Assembly (NCBI GenBank): GCA_041664945.1
Contig: JBAYJY010000004.1
Coordinates: 1 to 64,000, forward strand
Length of the DNA: 64,000 nt
Origin: JBAYJY01 sp041664945
Lineage (GTDB): Bacteria > UBP15 > UBA6099
Direction of reading: 5' to 3'
The first letter of the stretch is position 1. Each line of letters begins with the position of its first letter. Below, piece after piece: positions 25,232 to 33,966 of the stretch. The position numbers and the translations under genes are program-made. Below the pieces are notes generated by a model. That model searched no databases. It worked only from the letters and a program-made list of their open reading frames with translations, and was not told the DNA's origin.

Positions 25232-26164
25232 ATGGCAAACCTCGGATACATGCAGGTCACGCGGCGCTGCAACCAGAAGTGCCGGTTCTGCTCCAACCCG
25301 GAGCGGGAAGCTGACATGCCGTTGAAAAAAGGGCTCGCCTACATTGACGATTTGAAAGAAAAAAGATTCCTGTGCGTGCTGTTCACCGGCGGCGAACCGA
25401 CTCTCTCGGAGAACCTTCCGCGTTTCCTCGCCCACTGCCGCGAGACGGATTTTATGAGCAAGCTTTGCACGAACGGCCAGAAACTCGCCGACCCCGATTA
25501 CCTCAAGTCGCTTATCGACAACGGCCTCACGCACGTCTGCGTCTCGCTGCACTCGCATCTGCCGGAGGTTCAGGCCGCCCTCACCCAAAACCCGGACTCG
25601 GCGGCAAACATCTTCAAGGCGCTCGATAACCTTTCACGACATCCGGATGTCACTCTCGACATCCTGACCACCATCAACAAATACAACTCCGGCCACCTGA
25701 GCGAAACGACAAAATTCCTGCTCGGCCGCTTTCCCTCTTTCTCGCATGTAACGTGGAACAATCTCGATCCGCGCATGAACCGCACGGCGGAGAACCCGGA
25801 CACGATCCCGCGCCTTTCCGATTTCCATCTCGAACTCGCTCTCGCCATGGACCTGCTCGCCGCGAACGGCAAACCGTTTCAGGTCGAGCGCGTTCCGCTC
25901 TGCTACATGGCCGAACACGCGAGTCGCTCGACGGAAACGCGGCGCATCGTCAAACGCGAGGAGCGCCTGACATACTTTCTCGACGAGCGCGGCTGCCTCC
26001 GCTGGAAAGACTGGGAACACGACAAAGCGGACTGCTGCGCCATCTGCTCGCTGAACGAAATCTGCGCCGGCCTCTATCAGATGAACGCTTATTATTTCTC
26101 GAATGAACTTTTCCCGGTGTTCGTGCGCAAAGAGCCGATAATTGATAAAATTATCAACGAATAG
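25232..26164 (+). CDS. Short radical SAM protein, paralogue 4
   Basis: This 310-residue protein starts 12 bases after the previous stop. Cys13, Cys17 and Cys20 (CNQKCRFC) begin the radical SAM domain, and LFTGGEPTL follows. The position of the shared 'HGHT' segment reads SLHSHLPEVQA here, so this is the most divergent of the four. The C-terminal C-x2-C-x5-C-x-G (CAICSLNEICAG) and the FPVF end are kept. It contains RCLRWKDWEHD-like charged sequence before the module. It is predicted to modify the same or a related peptide; the chemistry cannot be told from sequence. Confidence 0.75.
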   Translation: MANLGYMQVTRRCNQKCRFCSNPEREADMPLKKGLAYIDDLKEKRFLCVLFTGGEPTLSENLPRFLAHCRETDFMSKLCTNGQKLADPDYLKSLIDNGLTHVCVSLHSHLPEVQAALTQNPDSAANIFKALDNLSRHPDVTLDILTTINKYNSGHLSETTKFLLGRFPSFSHVTWNNLDPRMNRTAENPDTIPRLSDFHLELALAMDLLAANGKPFQVERVPLCYMAEHASRSTETRRIVKREERLTYFLDERGCLRWKDWEHDKADCCAICSLNEICAGLYQMNAYYFSNELFPVFVRKEPIIDKIINE

Positions 26165-26215
26165 AAAGGCGTCAGCATTGCGGCTGCCTCAAACGCGGCG
26201 GCTGCGTGAACTTTT

Positions 26216-28162
26216 ATGAAGAAGCGCCTCCTTCTCGTCTCATTCGTCGGCGGTTTCCGATCGGACCGGAAGCTACACCGCGCCATGGCGCCTTTCACTC
26301 TCGTAAATTTCCTGAAAACTGATCCGCAGGTCGCCCTTGATACAGACGCCGAGATCGAAATATTCGACGCCGCCGATAACGATGAAGTCGTCCTCAGAAA
26401 CATCCGCCGGCGCAAACCAGACGTCGTCGGTTTCACTTGTTTTTACTGGAGCGTGGAGAAGTGCCTGAACGTCGCGAGAAAGCTGAAACTCGTGTCGCCG
26501 GAAACGATCACGATCGCCGGCGGCCCGCAGATCACGGAACTTTTATTTGCTAAAACGCCATGCCTGGACTTCGCGGCGCGCGGCGAAGGAGAGATCGTCC
26601 TGCGCGAGTTCATGAAGGCCCTCACAACCGGCGGCGATCCGGCAAAGGTTCGCGGCCTTATGTATCGCAAAGACGGCAAAGCGTTCACGGACTCCGGGCA
26701 GTCATTCGTCGAAAATCTCGATGATCTTCCGCCCCTGTCCGAATGCGTTCCGCTCCGCGAAGCCATTCTTTCGTCGTTCGAACGCAAGTTTCCTCTCGAA
26801 ACGTCGCGCGGATGCCCGAACAAATGTTCCTACTGCAACTGGAACATGCACAGCGTCCGTTTCCATTCAATTATAAACTTCGAGCGCAACCTCCGCTTCC
26901 TCATGGACAGTTTGCCGCCCCGCAACAAAACAATTATTGACTTCACGGACTCCTATCTCGACATTAACATCAAGCGGCTGAAGGATGTTTTGAAGTTGCT
27001 GATTAAATACAGGAAACCTGGCGTCGAGTTCCGCGGCTATTTCCTTTTCAACAATCTGGACGCCGAATCGATCGATCTGCTCGACAGGGCGAATTTCCGC
27101 CGCCTGTCACTCGGCCTTCAGGCTCTCAATCCGGATGTCAGGCAGACGCTCAACAGGAACTGGTTCGATGACGAGTCCCTTGAAAGAGCGATCTCGTTGC
27201 AGGATCGCTTTCAAATTATGATTGACCTGCTTCTCGGCGTTCCCGGAGACAATAGCGGGAATTTCAAAGATACCATAGCGCGCCTGTGGCGGCGCGGCGC
27301 GAACGACATCACGGCAAGCGTTCTGCGCGTGTTGCCCGGAACCCGGCTCTACGATAACAGCGACGCCGGCTTTGTCTTCGACGCCGACCCGCCTCACATG
27401 GTTATTTCCTCGCCGTCATTCTCCTTCGCCGACATCCACGAAAGCGGCCGCTTCGCAATGAACTTCACCGTGATCAATAATTTGCTGAAGCGCGCCGATA
27501 TAGAACTTATCGAAAAAGAGTTCCGCGCCGATTTTTTTGATATCTGCGAAGATATTCATATCGCCATTCCCCAATGGAACGGCTTCATAACTAAGATCGG
27601 CGAAGGCGCTTCCGGCGTCGACGCGAATCCTGACATCATTCTGCTGCTGCCGGAATACCTTGCGCGTTTGTCGCCCGGCAACCCGGCGGCGCCGCTCATC
27701 GAATCTATCGTCAAACTCAGGCGCTCGGAATTCCTGCTCGCCGAATCGCTCGAAAAAACGCTGAACGAGTCTCCGCGAAACCTGCCTGTCCCGGTTTCCG
27801 GTCTCGATTCGGCAAAAGCGCGAGTCCCCCGATTCGAGAAAATCACGCTGCGCCACAATGTCTTCGGCCTACCCGGCTCAAAACAATGGGGCGCTCCGTT
27901 CGAGGAGCCGAAAACATTTTTTATCGTCAACAATTACGCGACTCATGGATATGAAATACTCGAACCGAAAATGCCGGAAGTCGCGGAAATTCTGTTCAAA
28001 CTGCTCGCGAAACCAGCAACCTCGAAAGCCATCGCGGAATTTGCCGCCGAATCAATAAAAGGCGTGCGGCGCGAATCGGTCATCAGCTTTATAAAAATGC
28101 TTTGCGAAAAATCGGCGCTGGTCTATAGGGAATCGGCGGCGCCTCGGGACAATATTGGATGA
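26216..28162 (+). CDS. B12-binding-type radical SAM enzyme with C-terminal helical domain
   Basis: This is a 648-residue protein. Residues about 1-140 look like a cobalamin-binding-type domain (VVGFTCFYWSVEKC, then TITIAGGPQ and FAARGEGEIV), in the form common in class B radical SAM proteins, where the DxHxxG motif is often not retained. The radical SAM ligands are Cys200, Cys204 and Cys207 (CPNKCSYC). The pattern LLLGVPGDN...TIARLWRRGA is usual for this class. Beyond residue 450 there are two extra regions, the last 75 residues (MPEVAEILFKLLAKPATSKA ... KSALVYRE) resembling a winged helix or RiPP-recognition fold. Known relatives add methyl groups to unactivated carbons or rearrange peptide side chains. 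Its stop overlaps the next gene as ATGA. Confidence 0.78.
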   Translation: MKKRLLLVSFVGGFRSDRKLHRAMAPFTLVNFLKTDPQVALDTDAEIEIFDAADNDEVVLRNIRRRKPDVVGFTCFYWSVEKCLNVARKLKLVSPETITIAGGPQITELLFAKTPCLDFAARGEGEIVLREFMKALTTGGDPAKVRGLMYRKDGKAFTDSGQSFVENLDDLPPLSECVPLREAILSSFERKFPLETSRGCPNKCSYCNWNMHSVRFHSIINFERNLRFLMDSLPPRNKTIIDFTDSYLDINIKRLKDVLKLLIKYRKPGVEFRGYFLFNNLDAESIDLLDRANFRRLSLGLQALNPDVRQTLNRNWFDDESLERAISLQDRFQIMIDLLLGVPGDNSGNFKDTIARLWRRGANDITASVLRVLPGTRLYDNSDAGFVFDADPPHMVISSPSFSFADIHESGRFAMNFTVINNLLKRADIELIEKEFRADFFDICEDIHIAIPQWNGFITKIGEGASGVDANPDIILLLPEYLARLSPGNPAAPLIESIVKLRRSEFLLAESLEKTLNESPRNLPVPVSGLDSAKARVPRFEKITLRHNVFGLPGSKQWGAPFEEPKTFFIVNNYATHGYEILEPKMPEVAEILFKLLAKPATSKAIAEFAAESIKGVRRESVISFIKMLCEKSALVYRESAAPRDNIG

Positions 28163-29658
28163 AACAGAAGCGAAAAATAGTATTTTGCGGCGTTGAAGAG
28201 CCGCTGGACGTTTCCCCGGAGCGTTACGGGCTCGCCCTCTCCTATCCGTTTGAATACCTTGCCGCGTTCGCGCTTCAAAACAAGGAGATCGCGGGTAACT
28301 TTGAATTCGAAACGCTGTTGGCAAACCGCAATGCATTCGATGAAGACATAATTTTCGACATCGCCGCCCGCAACCCGCGCATGGCGGGCTTCTCCTGCTC
28401 AGTTAAGAACATAGGCCGCTGCCTGAGAATCGCGCGGCAGTTGAAATTGGCCTGTCCGGAAACCCTGATAATTCTCGGCGGCCCTGAAATGTACGCCGCG
28501 GAGAGGCTGATGCAAAAACACAGCTTCATCGACCTCGCGGTTTTCGGGGAGGGAGAAGAAACTTTTTCCGAAACGCTATTGAGCGTGCTCGCCGGCGAAA
28601 CCGGAAAAATACCCGGCCTGTTCAGGCGCGCCGGCGGCAAAATCGTCTCCGGCGGGCCGCGCAAACCCATAGAGCGACTCGACTCCATTCCTTCCTTCTT
28701 CACGCCCGAAAAAGCCGCCGCCGTTTCCGGCATAGCGCTCTACGAAACCGCGCGCGGATGCCCCAACAAATGCTCCTATTGCCTCTGGTCTCCCTATAGC
28801 AAACGCTATTTCTCAATGAAACGCGTTAAAAGGGAAATCGGGCTCCTCCTCGAAAACGACGATATCGAACGAATCTGGTTCATAGATTCCGATTTCGACT
28901 CCGACGTCGAACGCTCAAAGGAAATTCTGCGATTTGTCAAAAAGAAACGCAAGCCCGGCCTTGAACTGTCCGCCTTCCTCAACTTTCACACGCCGGACGA
29001 AGAACTCCTCGCTCTCGTCGCCGAACTCTTTCACGAGGTGCCGGTCGGCATACAGACGGTAAAGCGGAACCTTCAGAAAAACATCGGCCGGGACTGGTTC
29101 GACATCGCTGAATTCGAAAAAAATCTCGGCAAAATCCTGAGCTTCATTCCGGCTCACAAACTTTATATCGATCTTATGTACGGGCTGCCGGGCGAAAAAC
29201 CCGGCGACTTCGCCGACACGCTTATGTGGTGCCTCGCGCGCGGACTGACTCACATTAATTTCTTCCGCCTCTCGGTCTTCCCCGGCGCTCCGCTCGAAAA
29301 AATCGCCCGGAAATCCGGCCTGATCTTCGATCCCGAACCGCCTCATCTCGTTTACTCTTCAGACACGTTCTCTTTCGACGATTTGATCGCGATCGAAACT
29401 GAGATTGTTAACTACAAGGTTTTAGAGACGCTTCTGCCCCCTGAGTCGCTTTCGAAACTCGCGGCGTCAGACGCTTTCACGGACATTCTCCGCAACCTGA
29501 GCCGCTGCGACCCGGACTTCGAAACGCGCTTCGTCTGCATCAACGAGTCGAATATATCCGATATCGACATTCGCAAACTCGCCGCGCCCGTGACGGAGTT
29601 CCTAAGAAAATACAAAATTGACAAAGAGATATTGGACTCCGCGCGTTCCCGGCGATAA
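28159..29658 (+). CDS. Second B12-binding-type radical SAM enzyme
   Basis: This 499-residue protein is translationally coupled to the preceding gene (ATGA). Its N-terminal cobalamin-binding-type part (MAGFSCSVKNIGRC, ETLIILGGPE, AVFGEGEETF) and the radical SAM ligands at Cys201, Cys205 and Cys208 (CPNKCSYC) fall at nearly the same positions as in its neighbour, so the two are paralogues. It lacks the neighbour's roughly 150-residue C-terminal extension. MYGLPGEKPGDFADTL and PPHLVYSSDTFSFDD correspond to sequences in the other protein. It is the last large gene of the cluster. A peptide C-methyltransferase or similar role is inferred from class and context. Confidence 0.78.
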   Translation: MKQKRKIVFCGVEEPLDVSPERYGLALSYPFEYLAAFALQNKEIAGNFEFETLLANRNAFDEDIIFDIAARNPRMAGFSCSVKNIGRCLRIARQLKLACPETLIILGGPEMYAAERLMQKHSFIDLAVFGEGEETFSETLLSVLAGETGKIPGLFRRAGGKIVSGGPRKPIERLDSIPSFFTPEKAAAVSGIALYETARGCPNKCSYCLWSPYSKRYFSMKRVKREIGLLLENDDIERIWFIDSDFDSDVERSKEILRFVKKKRKPGLELSAFLNFHTPDEELLALVAELFHEVPVGIQTVKRNLQKNIGRDWFDIAEFEKNLGKILSFIPAHKLYIDLMYGLPGEKPGDFADTLMWCLARGLTHINFFRLSVFPGAPLEKIARKSGLIFDPEPPHLVYSSDTFSFDDLIAIETEIVNYKVLETLLPPESLSKLAASDAFTDILRNLSRCDPDFETRFVCINESNISDIDIRKLAAPVTEFLRKYKIDKEILDSARSRR

Positions 29659-29688
29659 CACTCAAATATATTATGTGCCACGCATGGA

Positions 29689-29716
29689 AATTGGTTTTCC
29701 CGCTGTAAAATATTAT
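29689..29716 (+). promoter_or_regulatory. Possible promoter of the CxxC mini-gene
   Basis: TTGGTT at 29689-29694 and TATTAT at 29711-29716 are 16 bases apart. A start near 29723 would give a transcript of about 150 bases to the terminator at 29844-29875. Confidence 0.4.
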
Positions 29717-29747
29717 CAGACTACATTATCGACTGGAGGTGGGAAAC

Positions 29748-29798
29748 ATGTGCAAAACATGCGCGAAACACGCCGGGAAAAAAGCTCCCAAAAAGTAA
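29748..29798 (+). CDS. 16-residue CxxC mini-protein candidate
   Basis: A 16-codon frame reads MCKTCAKHAGKKAPKK. It is preceded by an excellent ribosome site (GGAGGT, 7-8 bases before the ATG) and by a promoter-like pair, and is followed 46 bases after its stop by a perfect terminator hairpin. Cys2, Cys5 and His8 could bind a metal, and the rest is Lys-rich. It begins 90 bases after the last radical SAM gene, so it may belong to the RiPP cluster (a second, minimal substrate or a metallochaperone-like peptide) or be an independent small gene. I know no family for it. Support comes from the expression signals, not from homology. Confidence 0.5.
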   Translation: MCKTCAKHAGKKAPKK

Positions 29799-29843
29799 GC
29801 CTGCGGTTCGATTCGGCTGGGTAAAGACGATTTAATTTGTCGG

Positions 29844-29875
29844 AAAACAACGGGATATGCCCGTTGTTTTTTATT
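29844..29875 (+). terminator. Intrinsic terminator closing the RiPP cluster
   Basis: AAAACAACGGG and CCCGTTGTTTT form a perfect 11-bp stem with a 5-base loop, followed by TTATTTT. It would end transcription of the mini-gene and of any read-through from the cluster. Confidence 0.85.
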
Positions 29876-30008
29876 TTAAACCGCCTCCAGTCGAAAGGCT
29901 TTTCGGAAAAGACATAAAAAACTGATTTACGCCCGGCCATTTATGATATACAAATAGGAAAGCATTGAGAGTCGGCGGATCCGGCGAATTAGGCATAAGG
30001 CGGCATAG

Positions 30009-31493
30009 ATGGAGAGTTACGAACAGGTTCCCGCGGTAATACACGTTCACTCGTCAATGAGCGGCGGGAAATACACGCACTCGGAGATAGCGCGAATGGC
30101 GCAGGCTGGCGGCGCGCGCGCCGTTTTGTTTTCAGACAAGGCGGAGCGGTCGTTTACATACGGAATTCCGCCCTTCAGGGGCGTCGCGCGAGTCACGATG
30201 AAACGGCCTTCGATTCCGATGGCGAAGGTCGGTGAATACCTGAAAACAATAGACGCGGCGCAGGCGGAAAACCCGGACGTCATCCTCGTTCCCGGATTCG
30301 AAGTCGCTCCTTACTACCGGTGGGAGGGCGACCCGCGCGCCGGCAACCTCACTCTCTACAAAACCGAATGCGAGATGCTCGTTTACGGCCTGAAAAAAGA
30401 GTCCGACTGGCAACACATGCCGTTTATTTCGAATCCGAACTCCGCGCGGTTCAGCGCCGGTTCGTTTTTTCAGTTCATTTTGTGCGCGGCACTGCTCGCG
30501 GCCGGATGCGCGGCGTTCTTTGTCCGCGTCAAACACAAATTCAAAGTCGGCCTCTGGCGCAAACAGCAGATAAATTACTACTCTCATCCCTTGCGCCCGT
30601 TCGCGATTCTGGCGGTTTTGGCGGCGCTGCTTGTCGGCTTAATGTGCTATCCGTTTCGCCGTTACGCTTACAGCCAGTATCAGCCGCCCCGCCCCACGAA
30701 CGCCCCCTATCGCCTGCTCGCGGACTACGTCAGCGCTCATGGCGGACTCACCGTATGGGCTCATCCCGAATCAAAAGATGTTCGCCGTTTTAAGGCGGCC
30801 CAGATATTGCCGGCCTTGTTCGCGCGGCTTCCCTTCATCCCGAAAGATTTCTCAGCCGAAGTCCGCAACACAGGCTGCGTCGAGGAAATGGAAAACACTG
30901 CCGCCTTCACCGCTTTCTCCGCGATTTATGAAGGCTACCGCGCTGTTGGCTGCGTCGGCGGCAGTTGGGATAAAGCCCTTTGCGGATACGCTTCCGGACG
31001 CGGCCGCTCCGCTCCGTTCTGGGCCGCCGGAGAGCGCGATTTCTACGGTCTCGCCGACACGTTCCCTATAGCGAATTCGCAGACCGTTTTCCTTGTCCGC
31101 GAGTTCAGCCGCGCGGGGATCCTTGAAGCGATGCGCGCGGGCAGAATGTACGCCGCCGAGGTCGACAACGGCAAAGTTCTGCGCCTTTACGACTTCAAAA
31201 TAGATTCGGGCGGCTCGGCGACTCCGGCAGGCGGAACCGTTGTTTTCTCAGGCCCCGCGCGAGTCTCGGGAACGATCGGCTCAAAGCCCATGCGAGGCAT
31301 TAAGATCCGCGCCAAAATCATCAAAAACGGGAAAGTCGCCCGCACTTTTTTCGGCTCCACGCCTCTTAAATTCGATTTTTCTTTCCCGGACGCTCCCAAA
31401 GACGGCATGGATTATTACCGCGTTGTCGCCGATAACTATAGTTTCGCTTTATTAATAAGCAATCCGATTTTTGTCGACGCTCGCAAAAAATGA
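30009..31493 (+). CDS. Membrane-spanning PHP-like protein with altered metal site
   Basis: This is a 494-residue protein. It starts with the PHP-type motif VIHVHSSMSGG (His-x-His near residues 12-14). The second site, usually TDH, reads FSDKAE here. HGGLTVWAHPE (about 240-250) matches the family, but the later D-x-H position reads VGGSWD. Two hydrophobic helices (about 155-172 and 197-215) interrupt the domain, and the C-terminus is beta-rich and ends NPIFVDARKK. The protein at 36186 has the same order with intact motifs and also ends NPIYVR. PHP proteins are phosphoesterases with up to three metals. This one may be inactive or altered. It is separated from the RiPP cluster by the terminator. 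Confidence 0.65.
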   Translation: MESYEQVPAVIHVHSSMSGGKYTHSEIARMAQAGGARAVLFSDKAERSFTYGIPPFRGVARVTMKRPSIPMAKVGEYLKTIDAAQAENPDVILVPGFEVAPYYRWEGDPRAGNLTLYKTECEMLVYGLKKESDWQHMPFISNPNSARFSAGSFFQFILCAALLAAGCAAFFVRVKHKFKVGLWRKQQINYYSHPLRPFAILAVLAALLVGLMCYPFRRYAYSQYQPPRPTNAPYRLLADYVSAHGGLTVWAHPESKDVRRFKAAQILPALFARLPFIPKDFSAEVRNTGCVEEMENTAAFTAFSAIYEGYRAVGCVGGSWDKALCGYASGRGRSAPFWAAGERDFYGLADTFPIANSQTVFLVREFSRAGILEAMRAGRMYAAEVDNGKVLRLYDFKIDSGGSATPAGGTVVFSGPARVSGTIGSKPMRGIKIRAKIIKNGKVARTFFGSTPLKFDFSFPDAPKDGMDYYRVVADNYSFALLISNPIFVDARKK

Positions 31494-31796
31494 AATTCGC
31501 GCGGATGGCCATTTTCCACGGCGCGACTTCGCCCCTCATCATCCACACCGTTACGCCCTGTGCGCCCAACGCTTTTCTCCGGTCTCAAACGCTCATGTTT
31601 ATTGATTTCCTTGTTTGATGTATAATATTGTCAAAATATAACACTTTAAAAATACAACCCTTTCCGGTGAAGCGCCATTTCGCGGTCGGCGTAAAAAGTT
31701 TGTCTTGCGAAAACCGTCCTGATTTCATTAAGCGGAACATTTTTCCCGCGCGCACGGTTTGATAGATTGTTTCTAACAAATATTAAGGAGACAATC
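31494..31796. other. AT-rich gap before the YceI gene
   Basis: There is no convincing gene. It holds a TATAAT at about 31619 without a well-spaced -35, and a strong ribosome site (AAGGAG) at the right end that belongs to the YceI gene. Nothing else recognisable is seen. Confidence 0.4.
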
Positions 31797-32411
31797 ATGA
31801 AAAAAAATCACCTGTTCAAAGCGCAGATCATTTTTACGGCATTCATGCTCGTAGCGGCAACGCATGTTTTGAGCGCTCCCGCCGCTAAATCCGCGAAACC
31901 GGGGCCTGACACTTATAAAATCGACCCCGTTCACACAACGGCATTTTTCAAAGTCGGACATCTCAACATCGGATTCGTGCGCGGCGGGTTCACGGACATA
32001 TCCGGAACCGTGGCGTTCGATAAAAAGAATACTGCTCTCAACTCGGTCTCGATGACAATCAACGTCGCGAGCATTTTCACCAACAACGCGCAACGCGACA
32101 CTCACCTTAAAAGCCCGGACTTTTTCGACGCCGACAAGTATCCGACAATGAGTTTCAAGAGCAAAACAGTCACTCATGTCCGGGGCAACCTGTATAAAGT
32201 GACAGGCGATTTCACGCTGCACGGAGTGACAAAGTCGATAACGGTGGCCGCGCAGAAGCTCGGCGAGGGCAAAGACCCATGGGGCGGTTATCGCGCCGCG
32301 TTCGAATCGTCGTTCAACATCAGGCGCAGCGATTACGGCATGACTAAGGAAATCCCCGCCGCCGGCGATCTCGTTGAGATCACGCTTATCGTCGAAGGCG
32401 TTAAACAGTAA
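31797..32411 (+). CDS. YceI-family periplasmic lipid-binding-like protein
   Basis: This is a 204-residue protein. The ATG at 31797 is chosen for AAGGAGACA and because it gives a proper signal peptide (MKKNHLFKAQIIFTAFMLVA). The mature part opens TYKIDPVHTTAFFKVGHL and has the family's GGFTDISGTVAFD and FTLHGVTKSITV strands. YceI proteins are small lipocalin-like beta barrels that bind polyprenyl chains in the periplasm. Their physiological role is mostly unsettled (stress-linked in E. coli). It is followed after 64 bases by a quinone reductase, an isoprenoid-quinone-related neighbour that fits this binding activity. Confidence 0.93.
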   Translation: MKKNHLFKAQIIFTAFMLVAATHVLSAPAAKSAKPGPDTYKIDPVHTTAFFKVGHLNIGFVRGGFTDISGTVAFDKKNTALNSVSMTINVASIFTNNAQRDTHLKSPDFFDADKYPTMSFKSKTVTHVRGNLYKVTGDFTLHGVTKSITVAAQKLGEGKDPWGGYRAAFESSFNIRRSDYGMTKEIPAAGDLVEITLIVEGVKQ

Positions 32412-32475
32412 CGCGCCGCGTTGTTTTCGGAGCCTTTTCAGTTTTATCGGCAAAATTTAATCAGGGAGGTTCGTC

Positions 32476-33060
32476 ATGAAACACTTGATCGTTTACAGCC
32501 ATCCAAATCCTAAGAGTTTCAACCACGCAATTCTGGAAACATACACCGCAGCTCTGAAGCATAAAGGCGCCGAAATGCGGATTCGCGACTTATACACAAT
32601 AGGCTTCTCCCCCGCTCTCGACGTTCGCGACTTCGATTACTACGCGCAACACAAAGTGCCGGATGAAATTCAGGCCGAGCAGGACAACATAAAATGGGCC
32701 GATTTCCTTACGTTCATATATCCGATCTGGTGGACCGGACTTCCCGCCATGGTCAAGGGCTACATAGACCGTGTTTTCACAAACGGGTTCGCCTTCGGAG
32801 TCGGCGCGGACGGCGTCAAGGGGTTGCTGCCGGGCAAAAAGGTTTTCATCTTCAACACAACCGGAACGCCCGATCCGGTATACAAAGACAACGGAATGCT
32901 CAAGAGCCTGAGCCAGACTTCAGACGCGGGCATATTCGAGTTCTGCGGAATGGAAATGGCCGGTCATAAATACTTCGCCGGCGTGCCCTATATAACCGAC
33001 GCGGACCGCGCAGCCATGCTCGAAGAAGTTAAAGCTATCGCTGAAAACAACTCTCGCTGA
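32476..33060 (+). CDS. NAD(P)H:quinone oxidoreductase, flavodoxin fold
   Basis: This 194-residue protein has GGGAGG before its ATG. It has the flavodoxin-like start HLIVYSHPNPKSFNHAI, which binds the FMN/FAD phosphate, and FIYPIWWTGLPAMVKGYIDR (about 78-97), the hallmark of the MdaB/KefG/NQO1-type NAD(P)H dehydrogenases. The C-terminal FCGMEMAGHKYFAGVPY agrees. It would reduce quinones or other electrophiles by two electrons in the cytosol. It lies close behind the YceI gene and is probably co-transcribed. Confidence 0.92.
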   Translation: MKHLIVYSHPNPKSFNHAILETYTAALKHKGAEMRIRDLYTIGFSPALDVRDFDYYAQHKVPDEIQAEQDNIKWADFLTFIYPIWWTGLPAMVKGYIDRVFTNGFAFGVGADGVKGLLPGKKVFIFNTTGTPDPVYKDNGMLKSLSQTSDAGIFEFCGMEMAGHKYFAGVPYITDADRAAMLEEVKAIAENNSR

Positions 33061-33185
33061 CGAATAATTCGGTTGTCATGAAACGGATTATTAAAGTCGT
33101 TTCTGCATCTTGTTACTATTCTGCGCTATCAGATTTAGAAGTCAATTTTCTGCTTTGAATCAAGTAACTTCATCATCGTATTTTT

Positions 33186-33665
33186 CTATTTTACCTTCTT
33201 TCTTCTATGTTTGCTTTTTCTTTTTTTAGGTTTATTATTCTTAACTTTATCAAATAGTTTTTCTAATAATATTTTATTTTTATAATGATATACAGGATAA
33301 TTTATTATCGCAGCATATATAATAAAGATTATATTATAAGATTTAGTATCAGAATAGTTAATTTTATAATAGTGTTGAACAAATAATAATATTATAAATA
33401 TTAATATTGTTACGGCAATAATATAAAGTTCTGATAATATTATAAAACGCAATTTTGGATATATTGTTGTTTGCAATTCGTCATTTCTGTATAAATATAT
33501 AAACATCTGCGAAGTGAGAAAGGAACCATATACATATAGTGAAATGTATATAATATTAGAAGTACAATGTGAATAATACAAAAGCGGAATCATAAGGAAT
33601 AAAAACAATAATAAAGTCAATACATACCAATGTCTAAAAGTAAAGTTTTTCATATTTGTGTTCAT
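33186..33665 (-). CDS. Small AT-rich membrane protein of unknown function
   Basis: This 159-residue protein starts at the ATG at 33665, which has AGAGG before it. It has about four hydrophobic segments (residues about 12-30, 37-57, 75-98 and 112-128) and a strongly basic tail (KPKKRKSKHRRKKVK). The DNA is far richer in A and T than the surrounding genes, with Ile/Asn/Tyr/Lys codons dominating, so it was probably acquired by transfer. The bases before its start resemble those at the start of the second AT-rich gene (34072-34443). No family is recognised. Confidence 0.6.
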   Translation of the reverse strand: MNTNMKNFTFRHWYVLTLLLFLFLMIPLLYYSHCTSNIIYISLYVYGSFLTSQMFIYLYRNDELQTTIYPKLRFIILSELYIIAVTILIFIILLFVQHYYKINYSDTKSYNIIFIIYAAIINYPVYHYKNKILLEKLFDKVKNNKPKKRKSKHRRKKVK

Positions 33666-33682
33666 TAGCACCTCTTATAAGC

Positions 33683-33870
33683 GCATTCATATGCATAAAT
33701 GCTACTATCAATAGCTAGGGGATTCGTGGGACAACTTACTAATTACACCTTTTCTTTGGCATCGGTTCCGGTTTTTGCGGCTTCAATATACGCTAAAGCT
33801 TCTTTTCAAGGCGAGTTATGAAGCACTCGCTATCAATCCGGCCTTTTCGCGAGTCGCGCAATCTCGCGAT
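33683..33870. repeat. Duplicated flank of the AT-rich island, copy 1
   Basis: From about 33750 to 33860 the sequence follows 34547-34656 closely (ctttggc, ggcttcaatatacgct, agcttcttttcaag, atccgg, ttttcgcga). Copy 2 contains the last codons and stop of the Gfo/Idh gene, and here the same part reads like a decayed version (REKAGL kept). The short 'catatgcat' at about 33688 also recurs at 34436. The rest of the gene-free stretch 33672-34071 has only the 33967-34004 words. Confidence 0.65.
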
Positions 33871-33966
33871 TCGGGCCATCCATCCATATTACTCACTATA
33901 TCGCTGTCCGTCAACTGGGCTCCATTTCATATATTATCCATTGTCTGTCTTAATTGAGTAAGGCGT

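Noticed and set aside
29748..29875. Small regulatory RNA instead of a mini-gene
   Set aside because: Not excluded, but the strong ribosome site placed correctly before an ATG with a CxxC frame makes a peptide the better reading; kept as a low-confidence CDS.
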